The notes beneath the pieces are model-generated. The model ran no database searches, was not told the origin of the DNA, and saw nothing but the letters and a program-made list of their open reading frames with translations. From Bolinopsis microptera (lineage: Eukaryota > Ctenophora > Tentaculata > Lobata > Bolinopsidae), in assembly GCF_026151205.1 (NCBI RefSeq), contig NC_087072.1:8739669-8803668 (forward strand): a stretch of 64,000 bases of DNA, in the 5' to 3' direction. Positions 12,431 through 25,466 of this stretch are shown here, piece after piece; the first letter of the stretch is position 1, and each line of letters starts with the position of its first letter. The translations under genes were made by a program, and so were the position numbers.

Positions 12431-13483
12431 TGTCATTTTCATAAAGAAGATCTTTTTCACTGTACTCTCAAATACTAATGATGGACGGATAGTGACTTGG
12501 GGTTTCGTCACAAAGTGTAAATGATACCGCTAATTATGATATTCTGTTTGTCATTATGTGTACGGTCGCAGCGACGTTCCATTTTACTGAGATTTTTAGT
12601 TCTGAGGATTCAACTTGAAGTAATTAATGATTTTCTTACTGCCTATGATTTTGTATGCAATATGACCCGACTGTCTATCGATTAAGGAATTATGCAAGCA
12701 TATTATGATAACAGATTTGGATGTCTAGGATTAGTCATTTATTATAATTCCTTAGACATTTCGATTCGAGTTGGGATTTCAAACTTCTGCCATATTTCGC
12801 TTAATTAACGTAAATACTATCAGCCCCTGCAGTATAGTAGTACAGCAATAATATCGTAGATTAGTAGCAGATATAGTTTCCATGTTTTAGAAATAAAACA
12901 AGAATGTTTCTATAGCAAAGATAATAAGCTGTCTAGACATTGCAGTACTCACTGATAGCTTGTAAATGTTCAGCCTGCATGTTTCAGAATATAGATTGGT
13001 TAGTACTAAGTCGCGGTATTATCTTACTATCTGAACTGGTAGCAGACTACATACAGCTGAAAGCAGACTACTCCAGAATCTGAAACGTACGAAAAACTGA
13101 GATTACAGATTTTCTGTTGTTATTTTACCTCAGCGTGCACGTTTCACTGTCCATGCACGTGCATTTCTCTCGAATAGTTCGCACTCGTTATGTTTTCTAT
13201 TGTTACATTAACTATTTTTGTTAAAATGATTAGCTGGAATCTGGATATCCGGACATATTCAAACAATGAAGCGGCTATCCAACAGCAAGAACGAAATTCA
13301 CATATAGATGTTATTTGAAGCAACTCCATTTGTTCATCGTCCCCCTGTTCTCTGTGGACCTATTACACTAATTTTATCAGGGCCTTATATTCATAGAACA
13401 AGAGAATAGTTTAGAAAATTTAATTTACGAAATTCGACCAATAACTTTTCTGATGATTGACTTTAAACTTCCTACCAAAAAAT

Positions 13484-13972
13484 GATGCCTCGTATTACAA
13501 ATTAAAACAACAACCCCATTATTAAGAGTGCTTTGTTTGTGTTGTTAGTTGTAGTTGTACAGGATGTAACGAAGTTGCTTACTCCAGTTCATTGCTTAGT
13601 ATACACTAGTTTTATTAAGGCCTGATAATTAGAGAGCTGAAGAATGATTTGTGAAATTCAACAGTTATAAACTGAAAGCTTAGAAAGAAAATATCAGTCA
13701 TAAATGACGCATATTGTGATCTAATAATGGTTTTTAGATTTTCGAAAATTCAACATAACATCCGAAAGTTCGACTAATAGAATATATGTATATTGTTCCA
13801 ATCCGGATATTTCAATAAATTTAGCCAATAACCGACAGTTTTGGTTTTACAACCGATGCCTCATATTACAAGTTACAACAACAAACCCATTATTATAACT
13901 GCTTTGTTTGTGTTGTAGGTCTGTAGTTGTACAATATGTAACGAAGTAACTTCCTTCAACCTCCGGTTCATT
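13484..13972 (+). repeat. Direct repeat of about 115 bp (13484-13594 and 13855-13972)
   Basis: GATGCCTCRTATTACAARTT, CCCATTATTA, CTTTGTTTGTGTTGT and TAACGAAGT are shared in order, at about 80% identity. Not coding in either copy. The middle 260 bp is unrelated. Confidence 0.7.
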
Positions 13973-16554
13973 GTTCGGGACTTAAACCAAAGACTGTCTG
14001 AAAGCGTTGCTTGCTTTGTGGTGTTTGTTTTGCAGTTTTGGAGCAATAGTCGCTCATACGGTCGCACGAAAGTGCAGCTGTGCGACGTATTGCTTGTCCT
14101 GGATCAGTCGTCCTTTGCTGGGTCCCACCGCTTCCGAAGACAAGTTTATCTTTCGTTTCTTTGTTATACTGTATGTGAGCAATTTGGTAATATTTCTCAC
14201 ATGGCCAATGTGCTCAGCTTTTAACACAATATGGCAGGATGTAAGTCTCATTTTTCTTGACATATCTTGCCACTGTTATCTATCTACTGTTATCTAGGGT
14301 TCTGGTCATTGTTGTTCGAGCCCGGGAGCCTGCATATTTATTAGGGATTGCAGCGGTGCCACGCTGCTGAGACGATGTACTCGATCATTGCCCGCTGACC
14401 GCGTAACCGATAACCTCATAGTAATTTGTTGAGCCAAGACGTCGCCAGAGCATAATGTGTACATGTGCCTGTTATCTATATGTAAATTGAAATGTCAGAT
14501 CTTTGTTCAATTGCACACACATGTTTTTTGTGGTTATTGCTTAAAGTTTTATTGGCAAAATCTTCCGTTACATATAATAAACATGTTTTCTTGTAAGCCC
14601 TAGCCATTTCGTTTCAACACATGACATATAAGCTGAATTGTTTGTAGTTGTGAAATTAGATTAAAATCTTTACCCTGAGGTCGGTTATTACCTGATTTCC
14701 CCCAATCCCCCCACCCCGCACCCCGCTGAGGTCTACACAAGGGTAGGAACGTACTGCTTTAACGATTAATATTATAGGAAAAGCAATCGGTCAAGCACCT
14801 GTTGGCATAAGATACCAGGAAGAACCCATTCACGAGATATGATATGCAACAATTAAATTGAATTACAGGCTCAGAGATCTGGAATATAATTCTATCATTG
14901 ACATTATGCTGGGTTTTCATATTATCTGTTTATCTGAAATGAAATTTGCAAACATTATACGTCGTAGACGAATTTGATTATGTAATTTAGGTGCATTGAG
15001 TCGTCTGTTAGTAATTTGAAATGCTATTTAACTTCGACTAAACCCTTCATTCCTCTCTGAATGATGAGGCATGCAAGCCTACCTAGCCAGAGATCTCAAC
15101 GATTTTATTGGGTGATCTCGGTTTTGAAGGTGAAGCTTTAACTAGTTCAGTTGAAAAGCAGCTAAACTTATAGCAACTCGAATGTGATTTCGCAGCTCTC
15201 GCCTCATTCTGATTCAAATGTTGAGTGTGCTGGCCTAGATATAGGTTCCTGCAGGACTGGAACATCGTTTAAGATGCTTATGATGATTTTGTACTTCATT
15301 TACCAAATTCACAACCGTTCCCATGTCACATTCGCAACTCCTGTCAAATTGATTATACGAGATTGAGCATGCTAGAGGAATTCTACATGTCAGTCTGAAT
15401 CAGTCCGCTTCCACAGAAGTGTACAGCAAGTATCAAACAGCTGTTTAATAACCATGGGCCTAGGCCTAACCTTAATTTTTATTCATCTTATTCACGAATC
15501 TGGGTCTGTACGTGTCCGTAGTGGTATAGTTTATACCACTAGTCCACTAGTCACTACTAGTCTATCTTACTATAGTCTAGTAGTCTACCCGTATTGCTCT
15601 AGCTGTCTCTACTCTACGTACATATATTCATAGATCTATTGTATCGGCCAGGAAATTCACCCTGAAACTAGCTAACAATTAGCCCGATGTATAGCAGATC
15701 TGTTCTGTATACAGTTTGGTGTGGTTGCTATAGCCCTAAAGGCAACAACTAGCGACTAAACAATATAATAGGTTAGAGCCGGGCAGTGTGAGTTATTATT
15801 GTCAACTAACCCACGTCAGAGTCCAAAGTCACAACACTGAGTTGAGTCAGTGTTTGGTTGATGTTTTAACTCTATGATATTGTGTTTATTGAAAGTATAG
15901 GTTGACCGCTGTAATGTTTTATGTTTCTAACAAATGATTCACAGTGTGGACACATAATATTATGTAAGCGAAATGTCAGCCATTTTAGACCTCCCCTGAC
16001 CCGTAAACCACTGTTACGTAGAAATTACAAAGCTTTTCCAAACCCTTCCCCAGGTTGGCTTATGCAATACGTGAAGGGTCACTTATTTGGTTTCCTGGAC
16101 AATTAGAGAACTTGAAACTTACTTATTTGCAGTATCAGCTTGACTCATTATCTCAAACTTTGGTCGTCAGTTCCGCTGTATAGTAAAATCAATAACGGCT
16201 ATAATTATTGTCATAACTAAACTTTACAACAAAGTGTAAGTCACAACAATATGACAAAGCACCACATTTACCACGTGTAGCTTTATTGCCTTATTACTTC
16301 ATTAAAAGTTAGATCCACTCTTCTCGAATAATACAATATCCCTCATCAAACTTAACCTTCTAGTTTGCTTAACAATACCACCACCTCACTATGAGCAACA
16401 CGTTCAAGGGCGTCAGGATGTTCAGGACATGTAGTTTATTGAAGGTCATCATGTTGTATAATCAGTGCAGAGAAATTGATTTCTTTCGGGCCAAGGTTCT
16501 CAGTAAACCATGGTAACTTTTGAGGGAACTTTTGAAAAGATCCCTCGTGATCAC

Positions 16555-16660
16555 AAAGTAACCACAGTAACCACAGTAACCACAGTAACCTCAGTAATCT
16601 GCACGTTCAGTCCGCCAGTGCACTTCATAGCACACTTCATAGCACACTTCATAGGAGTAC
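16555..16660 (+). repeat. Microsatellites (CCACAGTAA)n and (CATAGCACACTT)n
   Basis: Four copies of a 9-bp CCACAGTAA unit at 16560-16600, followed by three copies of a 12-bp CACTTCATAGCA unit at 16621-16653. The overlapping open frame is only a result of the repeats. Confidence 0.8.
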
Positions 16661-17260
16661 ATGATCTGACAAATCGATCAGTTCTTACTGTCAAGCACGC
16701 AATGTGTTTCAGATCACTTTATAAGCTGCTACTCATCATTTCCTTAGAATATGAGTCATGTCTTACACACTTGTGCTACTTCTATATCTGCATTACTCAG
16801 TCGGTGTAGTGGTGGTATTCTAGTATTCTGGATTGTAGTAGCTTTCCGTATAAACATGTATTTCTACTATCTAGATATTCCGTCTGGTACAGATTCACAC
16901 ATTTGTAACTTTTAGCTTTGAAGGCATGGGGCTGGAACATTCATTTTTACTGATTGCGTTCTTCACATTTGCTATTTTCATTAATTCAGTTGAATAATGG
17001 AGTAGGATACCGATAAGTCCTATTGTTTTGCTTTTAAAAGAAATGGGTCTCGTACAGGAGCAGTACAATTTGCCAATTCATTATCTGCAGAATAGTGTAC
17101 AAGAGCCTTATCTCTATTATATGAGCAATGTACTGATCGTTAGTGTAGGTACCGAAACTACCCCTACAAGTGTTCCTTCTCATCTTGTTACCTGAAGGAT
17201 ACTAGATAGCCATCTCCTGATTAGTAGGTATAGTGGATGTTACAAATTTGTTATATTTCA

Positions 17261-17306
17261 TGGTTTGTCATAGTTTGTCATAGTTTGTCATAGTTTGTCA
17301 TAGTTT
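17261..17306 (+). repeat. 10-bp tandem repeat TAGTTTGTCA
   Basis: Four and a half copies in an AT-rich spacer. No other signal. Confidence 0.85.
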
Positions 17307-18553
17307 TAAAATCATTGTCTATTGGATCAGCATTCGTCAAACATGTTTGACACTTCAAGAATCAAGAGTGAATTATTGTAATATGCAAGCCAACAAAGCA
17401 ATTATTACAATTAATTATAATCACCTTGATAATTGACCATTACTTGTTGTTCATTACTGAGTGATCCAACTAATTGCTCAGTTGCTCTGTGAGGAAAAAA
17501 TTTGCTAATTTGTATAGTTATATTGATAGCTAATTTTCGGAGTTTATTTGGACTGGCTGTGGTGAAATTTTCGTATGTCTCACTACATGCCTTATGCTAC
17601 GGTTTACCACTTTACCTGTGATACATGAACTGTCAACACTAACACCACAGACAATGTGTTAGCTTACCTCTATCCTCTAATCTTGTGGCTACACGACCAG
17701 TACAGGGAAACCTGGTAAAGTGCTGAAATTAGACTGTGTAAAAATGGGGGGAACTTATATCACACGTAGGTCTCTCTATTCACCAAAATGATCTCTCTAT
17801 TCACCAAACAGGCCTAATCATTATTCACCAATGTATTGTACCTGTACCGATACACCTAGGATATTGACAAGAACTAAGCACGTGTCGGTATATAAAACAC
17901 ACAGTTAACTGTTGTTAACTGCTTACTAAGCTAAAAACGGGTGTAGGTAGTCTTTTTATTGTTTTGTTTGCCGTTGCTACGCTAACCATATGTGCATTGT
18001 GTAAGCTTTTTCATATTATGACTAGGAATAATGACCAGTTCATCATCTTCATTCTCTTCAGTTCTCTTCAATTAGTAACCATATAACTAGGCGATTATTT
18101 TTGTCCGTCAATCAATGACTGTACAATGTTTGTTATCTTAAGCTATACAAATAATTTGAATGTACCATGATATTCATGCCTTTAGATGTTGCTTAAGTAT
18201 AGATAGTCTTATACTAATATTCTTAGCAATTAGTTATTGTTACTTTTTTTAGATCTTGAGACTGTCTCAATAATTAAAAACGCCATTATAATTAAATGCA
18301 AGCTTAGTACATAGTACACCGTCGTGCTCCAAGAAATGTTAATGCGGATCATCTTTAATATGTTTAACGATATAATGCCTTGTAATGGCTTTACCAGTGC
18401 TCTTATTAAAGTGGAGACTTGTGGTTAGCAGAGTGCATTGTACAGCTACACAGCTACACCGTGTACGGGATTGTGGGCATTAACCGCCTAACCACGTACT
18501 TCCTCCTTATCACTATCGATTATCAGTTAGGTCAAATTTCAGGACTTGTAATG

Positions 18554-19475
18554 AATTTCATGGTATAATCATGGTATATCAGTATATTATAATCAATGCT
18601 ATAAAAATACTTACCATCATGACTTGTAATCAGCATTTTGAGGCTGTGATAGATACAGATCGTCCCCTTTCTTTACGATATTTCATAATTTCTATTCTCC
18701 AGTCTTGTATATTATATTAAGGTTGTATTTTAACAGTACAGAACAGGTTCTCAAAGCTATTATAATTCTTTCAGTCTTTCGTTAAGCGTTAATATGTTCA
18801 TATTGATGCTTTTCATACAAACAAGTTAAACCAAATTCTTTATGTTCATATATACATGATATGAGCCTAATATGTGGTCTGATGAGGCAAATTGCTTTTT
18901 AAGAGTCTAGTTTTGTTCTTAGAGTCCAGTTCTGTCTAGTTCTGTTAGCATATCCCGTATCCGCCAAACTTTTATCACATACTTATAGTGATAGCTTTGA
19001 GTTATTTTGACGTCATTTAAAGCAATTTTTTCGGTAATTATTATCAGAAAAGGGACGCCCATTTTCATTATTCGGTCCATCAAAATGAGAAATAATAATT
19101 TAGATTAACTGCTCCGGGATGCTGGGACGGGATAGAAAGTAAGTGGCAGAGTTATTTTAATCAATCCCGCGGTTTTTTCCTGAACAGTTTTAAATAATCT
19201 CACTCAACTCAGTTCGATTTGTTGAGTGATATCTCGTCTTTGATTTAGTCTAGTCATTTTCCCACGAGAAACAATTTAATTTGTACGGTAAAAACGCACA
19301 ATCAGAATCAATGAACATGATTTCATGACTTTTGTTCGGTGCTGGTATTATACTATCCTTAATTCCTTATATTATATCATATAAGAAAAACACTCGAAAT
19401 ACCTAGGCTGACAAACGGATAGTTTCATGGTATAATCATGGAATAATCAATGCTATACTAATTAAAAATACCAGC
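18554..19475 (+). repeat. Direct repeat pair TTTCATGGTATAATCATGG (18554-18616, 19420-19475)
   Basis: Two copies of about 60 bp with shared AATCAATGCTATA and AAAAATAC. They may be ends of an unrecognised element of about 0.9 kb or a simple duplication. Confidence 0.5.
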
Positions 19476-20689
19476 CATCGATACTTTGTATTGATTGGTT
19501 TTGTTCAAACTCGTGTCGAACTAGAACTAGAGTCCAGGTAGCGTACCATAGTTCGACAGTCGAAGTTCTCCTGTCGAACTTCAGTACGTGTCTAACTAAA
19601 GTCCAGGTTGCGTACTCTAGTTTAGTAATGTACGTCTCTTTCTTCTTCAATTCCACCTCGTGCTACGCACTCTGGATTGTTATCTACTTAATATCCCGCA
19701 CGCCACGGGATAAGTTGAAATTATACCCCTCTGCGTGCCGGCGTTATGTCTTTATGTGTGTTGTAAAGCTTGAGCAGGTATAATGATGCTACTACTTTGC
19801 GCACATCTCGCCCAATGGTGTGCGATTTTATAGAGACAGACGTTTACACTCTCCTCAGTGAAATCGCAGATAGAATTACGAAAATGGTTGAACTATAGTA
19901 AAACTAAACGATCAGAGAATACATTGCACGCATTTATATGTGAATTATATCCAGACTTGTATTTGCGAAAGCTGTACATAAACCGTAAATTAATATCTTT
20001 ATCAAAACTCCTTAGTGGCTGAGTATTTCTCCACTTATCAGCTCCGCAATGTTAACTCCAGTATCTCAAATCTATATATTTGGATCATTGAGAGATAAGT
20101 CCACTTTACTTCATTCTATGATGTGTTTATTGTATTCGACTACGTCAACTAGATCTTTACTCTCCCATTATGATAACAGTCTGCACTCTGCACCGACTAC
20201 TCCCTCAACAACTAGCTTGTATAAGTAAGCGTCTGTCTTTTGTTGTTTTCTGAAGAATATTTAACTGCCCTCACTTGAGTCTAGACTTCTGACGGCTAGT
20301 AATAGTTGTTTAAACGTTTGTACATAGTTTAACTTTAAGTTTTTCTCAATAACAGTGACACTTGCAAGTTTACTCTGAATATGCTTGATGTTGATGTCAT
20401 ATATTCAGATAAAATAAAGATTAAAAACTGCTGGTATGAGTCAGAGTAGCCAGGTCTTATCAGTCATTACTGCGGTAACCCAGGTCGCTGGGTAATCCAG
20501 GTCGCTGCGGCACCTTTCAGCAAACTTTTGAGTTTTGTGCGAAATTGTACTGAAAGATAACGAATAAACTTAACCGGGATTTATATTCGATATCAATAAT
20601 CCCAAATTGTCTACAGGTGATTAGAACTAACCTGCTCACAGTAAGTCAGTTACCCAGGCCTTATAGAATATGGCGAACTCTATCCACAT

Positions 20690-20935
20690 TCCACATATCA
20701 GTCAGGCAGTGGTTCACACACTGTTCAAATTTCTTTGTGAAGACTTTTCGACTCCCCAGTTTTCTTAGGGATAGGGGCGGGAGTGTGTCCCATATCCTAG
20801 CAGTAGCACCCTGCCTGTCCGGTATACAGACTGTTCACTGTCATTTACTCTCGGCCACCATGTTTACTTTGATCTCGATCCTGGACCTATGTGCCAGGTT
20901 TGCTCCCTAAACCAAAACCAACTAAAAATATCCAG
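20690..20935 (+). repeat. Dispersed repeat, copy 2 (other copy at 6403-6690)
   Basis: Shares the CAGTCAGGCAGTGGTTCACA start, the GTCCGGT-TACAG middle and the CTCCCTAAACCAAAACCAA end with the first copy. No coding potential. Confidence 0.65.
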
Positions 20936-22743
20936 GCTAACTTAGCGACCACATCATGGATACATCACAAGTAACCACTAACCAGGCTGTGTGTGTTCTG
21001 AAGGATTGTAGGTTAGGATTAGAGAGTTGACAGGTCGCAGTAACGTCTTTGATATTAGTGTACTGTTTGGAGTTATGATGCGTATCCAGGACAACCTAGG
21101 GGATCTTCTATGTACATTTTATACAAAACAGACATTGTCTCGATATAATTAGGAGACATTAGGCTAATTTTAGCCTATTTTCTGGCTCAATTGCGGCATC
21201 TGAGCACGCTTATGGGTGCAGTATCTTAAAACTTCACGTCCAGACAGTCTGTGAGCCACTCATTGTTTAGGACGATCCCAACCGCCCCAGCATTTTAAAG
21301 GCTACCGTTTGAATATATTTATGCCGTTTCAAGTTCAACTTTTATTCTAGGTTACACCACGATCACGCGTACTATATTATAATATTTCTTTGAGTAGTAT
21401 CGAGAAGTAAGTTCACTGTAAACTGTAAAGTGATACCATGATCTACTTTCATCTCGGAGAACGGTGAAGGTGGGCTTAAATCTGAAGACGATGCAGTTGG
21501 CTCGACTATAATGAATATGATGAACAATCTCTTTGACTTTGAGATTGGGCTTGACTACTTTATACTTTTATAAAAACATGCGATGTGGTCATAGATTTGT
21601 GCAAATCTTTAAAGTTCTATATTGCCGTCGTACTGTGATACAGAACTTTGCCCTGAGCTCTAAATTTGGGTTAATTAGAGTTGTCTATTAATATAATAAG
21701 CTTAACTGTGAATAATTGTGATTTGATTTAACATTATGCTCCAATCAAACTAGGTAATTTAACGGCCCCTTGACAATGATATTTAGAACTCATTCTTTGT
21801 CGTTTATCAGTTTATAATTATATTGTGACGAAAATCATCTAAACCATCAATCGTATTTACTTTTAACCTAATCCACGAATTTCATTTATATGTAAAATAC
21901 TATTTTAAGAGCCGATATCATTATCACCTTAATTCTTCAGACATTGATTATTTGCTCTTATCACTTTGTCTGAGGCTAGTGATATTGAATACTACGTAAT
22001 TGAGCCTCATTCATCATTGGTGATTAATCAGCCCCTTAATCATTACTACCACGTTTAGTGGTTCCCCTATGGAGAGTAAGAGATACGAGAAAATAATTTG
22101 TTAGTACCAGACTCTAGTTCTCTTTATTCGCAGCAAACAATTATTGGTTCATTCTTTTGTCTTCTCCCGATCCTATAATTTGGAAAATTACTACAATTAT
22201 GTAAAACACATCATCAAAATTACTACAATTATATAAAACACATCATATTTTTACTACTTAAAAACATTAAACAAATCATTCTCATGGGTAATAAACCCAC
22301 AACTCTTAGATTCAAGTTGACGTTTTGATTACATTTAGGTGCCAAGTTTATGGAGTGAAACCATCACACAAACTGGTGCAATCGTTGCATGAGCTTCAAT
22401 GTTTTTACACAGGCTGTCAATTGTCATGTTTGAATTATTATTAGTTCCACAAATTTTGGATCATACCCCCAATCTATACCTTAATGTTATGTTTGTATTC
22501 TTTGTAAGATTGAATCGACAGAAATTACTTTGAAAAGTGGAAGTAACACTTCAAATAGATTGTTGAGCTTCATGACGGTCATTCTAAAAATTTACACAGA
22601 GTCCTGCAGGAATAAACCGCCATGACAACAAAACTAAACAGATCACTAGACCACAGTCGAAATTACATCAGACGGATCTGATTCGTGGTGAGCCAATCAG
22701 CACACGTTCTGTAGGAGCGTGCTCACAACGTTGTGTCATCTGC

Positions 22744-22780
22744 AGCGTTCTTCCAGCGTGCTTCCAGCGTGCTTCCAGTG
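22744..22780 (+). repeat. 11-bp tandem repeat CTTCCAGCGTG
   Basis: Three copies with one mismatch. Non-coding context. Confidence 0.8.
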
Positions 22781-25332
22781 TGTCAGCTTGTCGGGTCATG
22801 CTGGTGTCAGGGGCTGGGAGCTGACTTCTCATTACTGATACATGATGATGATGAGGGCAAGAGCTGCAACAATCGGGCACATGGGACATCATGTCATTGC
22901 TTCTTATCAGAGTTGACACCTACGGAATGGAGCGTGCTCTTACATAATATGAGCATAGATTTCTAGTCCCTGCTAATGCTTATATTTTAAAACTTATATA
23001 TTCTGTAAGATCCATTTACAAGCTCGTTAATCTCACATGGTTTCTATTAGTTACAGCGAGAACGGAAATAATTTTGTTAGAACTCCGTGCAAAATCCTAG
23101 GTGTAGACTGAAATATATTTATATTTTGATTTTTCCTCCATATTTTCATCCGGATTGAATATATTTCGACATGATATGAATATTAATACGAATATTGTGC
23201 GTTGAGTATATTAGATATGAGGATGTACTATCCTCCCAATCGCATCATATTAGTGGTGATGTAAATAGGTTGAGTGCTTTTATTACTCGATTGCAAGTTG
23301 TTGTAATCTAGTTTCTGATCTGATCAGGTGTTCAGCCCTGATCTCCTCCTCCAGAAATGCTGACAATGGAAAAGAAAGCTCGGCTTCAATCGCTGAATCG
23401 GCGCCAAGCTGCTGTATTATTTCATCAATACAGAGTCTTTTTATAATTTATTTATCTGTTGCCCCACTACCAGTGAATATGATACTAGCATGAACAATTC
23501 AGACAATCACATCACATAAGTGATCATGTAATTGAATTGAGTGCTATCATTCTCAATTACGAGCTTCTGATTAGATCTTCTATTCAGTCTTCATGTTTCC
23601 AAGTAAAATAAATTCTATTCTGACGATAAACTAAAAAGCCACTACGTAGGAAGATTTGTAAATTTGTTAGTTTGTTTGACACATCGATTATTAAATCAGC
23701 TTGCAGCCACGCTTCAATGCTGTCCATTCAGAGTCCGATTATTTATTCAGTATACCAGTTAAACCATACAATGACCGTAAAGTTTGTTCTTACTTCTATA
23801 GTTATTCAGTGTTTGTTTACGCTTACAGTTTGAATTGAATCAGTTAAAATTTTCCTGCTAATTTTGTGATTAATCTATGCAACTGTCAGGTTGGCCACGT
23901 GAGTATAACACCAGAATTGACAGTAGCTACCCAGTACCCTACATCCGCAGTACTGTAGTAGAGTTCGCTGTAACTTACTTACCTATAAGTATTGCTGAAA
24001 GCACAGTGTAAGGCCTACACGGACCTATGATATATATATACGATTTGAAGAACTCGAAGTGATCGTATTTTTCTACTTTATAATTCCCTTGCTTCCCACG
24101 CATGCATGTTATCACTAAATATGAGAAAGTGTCGTGAGTTGTCTATATCAACTGCAAGCGACTACAGGGTGGCTCAAGTTGGCTTTTCCGTGTGAATCCG
24201 GAGTTACCAGAGCCAAGATGACGGCTATCTTTCAAAATAACGAAACCAGCTGTTAATGTTGAATATAATGTCGACATATCACTTATCAATATTCAATAGC
24301 TCATCGCCTGCTTGTTTGAGGCACGAGCCAAAACTGGAATCAGTCGTCCAGAACAAGGCAGGGGGCAAGGTGTTCCCTTTTCTCTGAGCTAACCTCAACA
24401 CGACATTATGACTAGATTGCTGTATGAAAACGTCACTACATCTTTTTTTTGTGGGACTCTGGAAGAGTTCGGTCCTCTGCACGACTTTCTGTCCTAATTC
24501 ACAAGCTTTTTCATTGTGTTTTAAAGTTTTTTACGATATTCTGTCTGTGAATCTTATTAGCTGGCCGTCAGGCCGTATTACTGCACCACCTTTGTGTGTG
24601 ATCATTTAAAAATGTCATGTGTATTACCTCTGTATGGCTCGTGGTTCGGCAGGTGATTTACTGACCGATTGCGGCTTCACTTTTTATTTAATTTGCTACT
24701 TGTTACCATTACTTTTTCACCTGTTAACGTTTGTTTACTATATTGTGGAACATGAAAAATGTTAGTGGCCTTTTGTTCTTCTTCTAGATAAAAGTCTATA
24801 GATCAATAACCATTCATCATTGATCTGTGCAACTAATGGATCGATCACAGATTATTGTTTGATTACTTTTTTGGTCACTTTAGACTCCTCCGGCCTCCCC
24901 CTATAATAGAGGGGACTGGGGAAATTAAGCTTCTCCAAACAATCCCTCCTTATTGCTGTATGTGCTCTACTCAAACTAGGAATTGGGTTGATCGTCATCC
25001 ATCCCAGTGATCTTATACCTCAGTACCTTAGCATCACTGGAACCAATGACATCCGCGGCGCCACGCATTGACCTCGGTCCACATACCTGCTGCGACCTGC
25101 GTCATAGTTTAGGTTACGGTTATGAAGAAAAAAATGTAGGTTACGACTCAGGAATTGTCTGGAAAGGACGTCTTGGTTCTTTGTTTTCAGTGTTCCACGC
25201 CAAGTTGTGGGGATGGGACTAGAAATTTGAGGCTCGAAATACTTGCGTCTTAGGTCATAGGGTTGAGCGGTGTAAATCCCCAATTATTAATAACTTCAAA
25301 TATTTTATTGTTTAATAGATTTTACCAGGCTC

Positions 25333-25466
25333 ATGACAAAACCACTGCTGTGTTTCCTGGTACTCGTGCCCTGCGTCCTGGCCTCGATTACTCTCCCTGC
25401 CACCAAGCTCTTTCAAAACACCCTCAAACGATGGCAAATCAACCCGACCCACGACAAAGACAGACT
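25333..25466 (+). CDS. Exon 1: signal peptide and start of propeptide
   Basis: The ATG opens a 44-codon exon beginning MTKPLLCFLVLVPCVLA, a clear secretory signal peptide with cleavage predicted after about residue 17. The exon ends in a GTGAGT donor, phase 2. The sequence TTTACCAG lies four bases before the ATG and could be a splice acceptor, so a 5'UTR exon or a trans-spliced leader may precede it. No promoter element could be identified with confidence. Confidence 0.8.

Larger units (their letters stand above)
11073..25332. other. Long AT-rich gene-free stretch upstream of the mosaic gene
   Basis: No open frame here has motifs, composition or splice context of a gene. It contains the dispersed repeats and microsatellites listed separately and a weak duplicated block at about 23190-23480 / 23490-23760 (shared ATCACAT--TAGTG and GGCTTCAATCGCTG / CGCTTCAATGCTG pieces). 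The promoter of the mosaic gene should lie near its right end, but I see no reliable TATA or initiator. Confidence 0.5.
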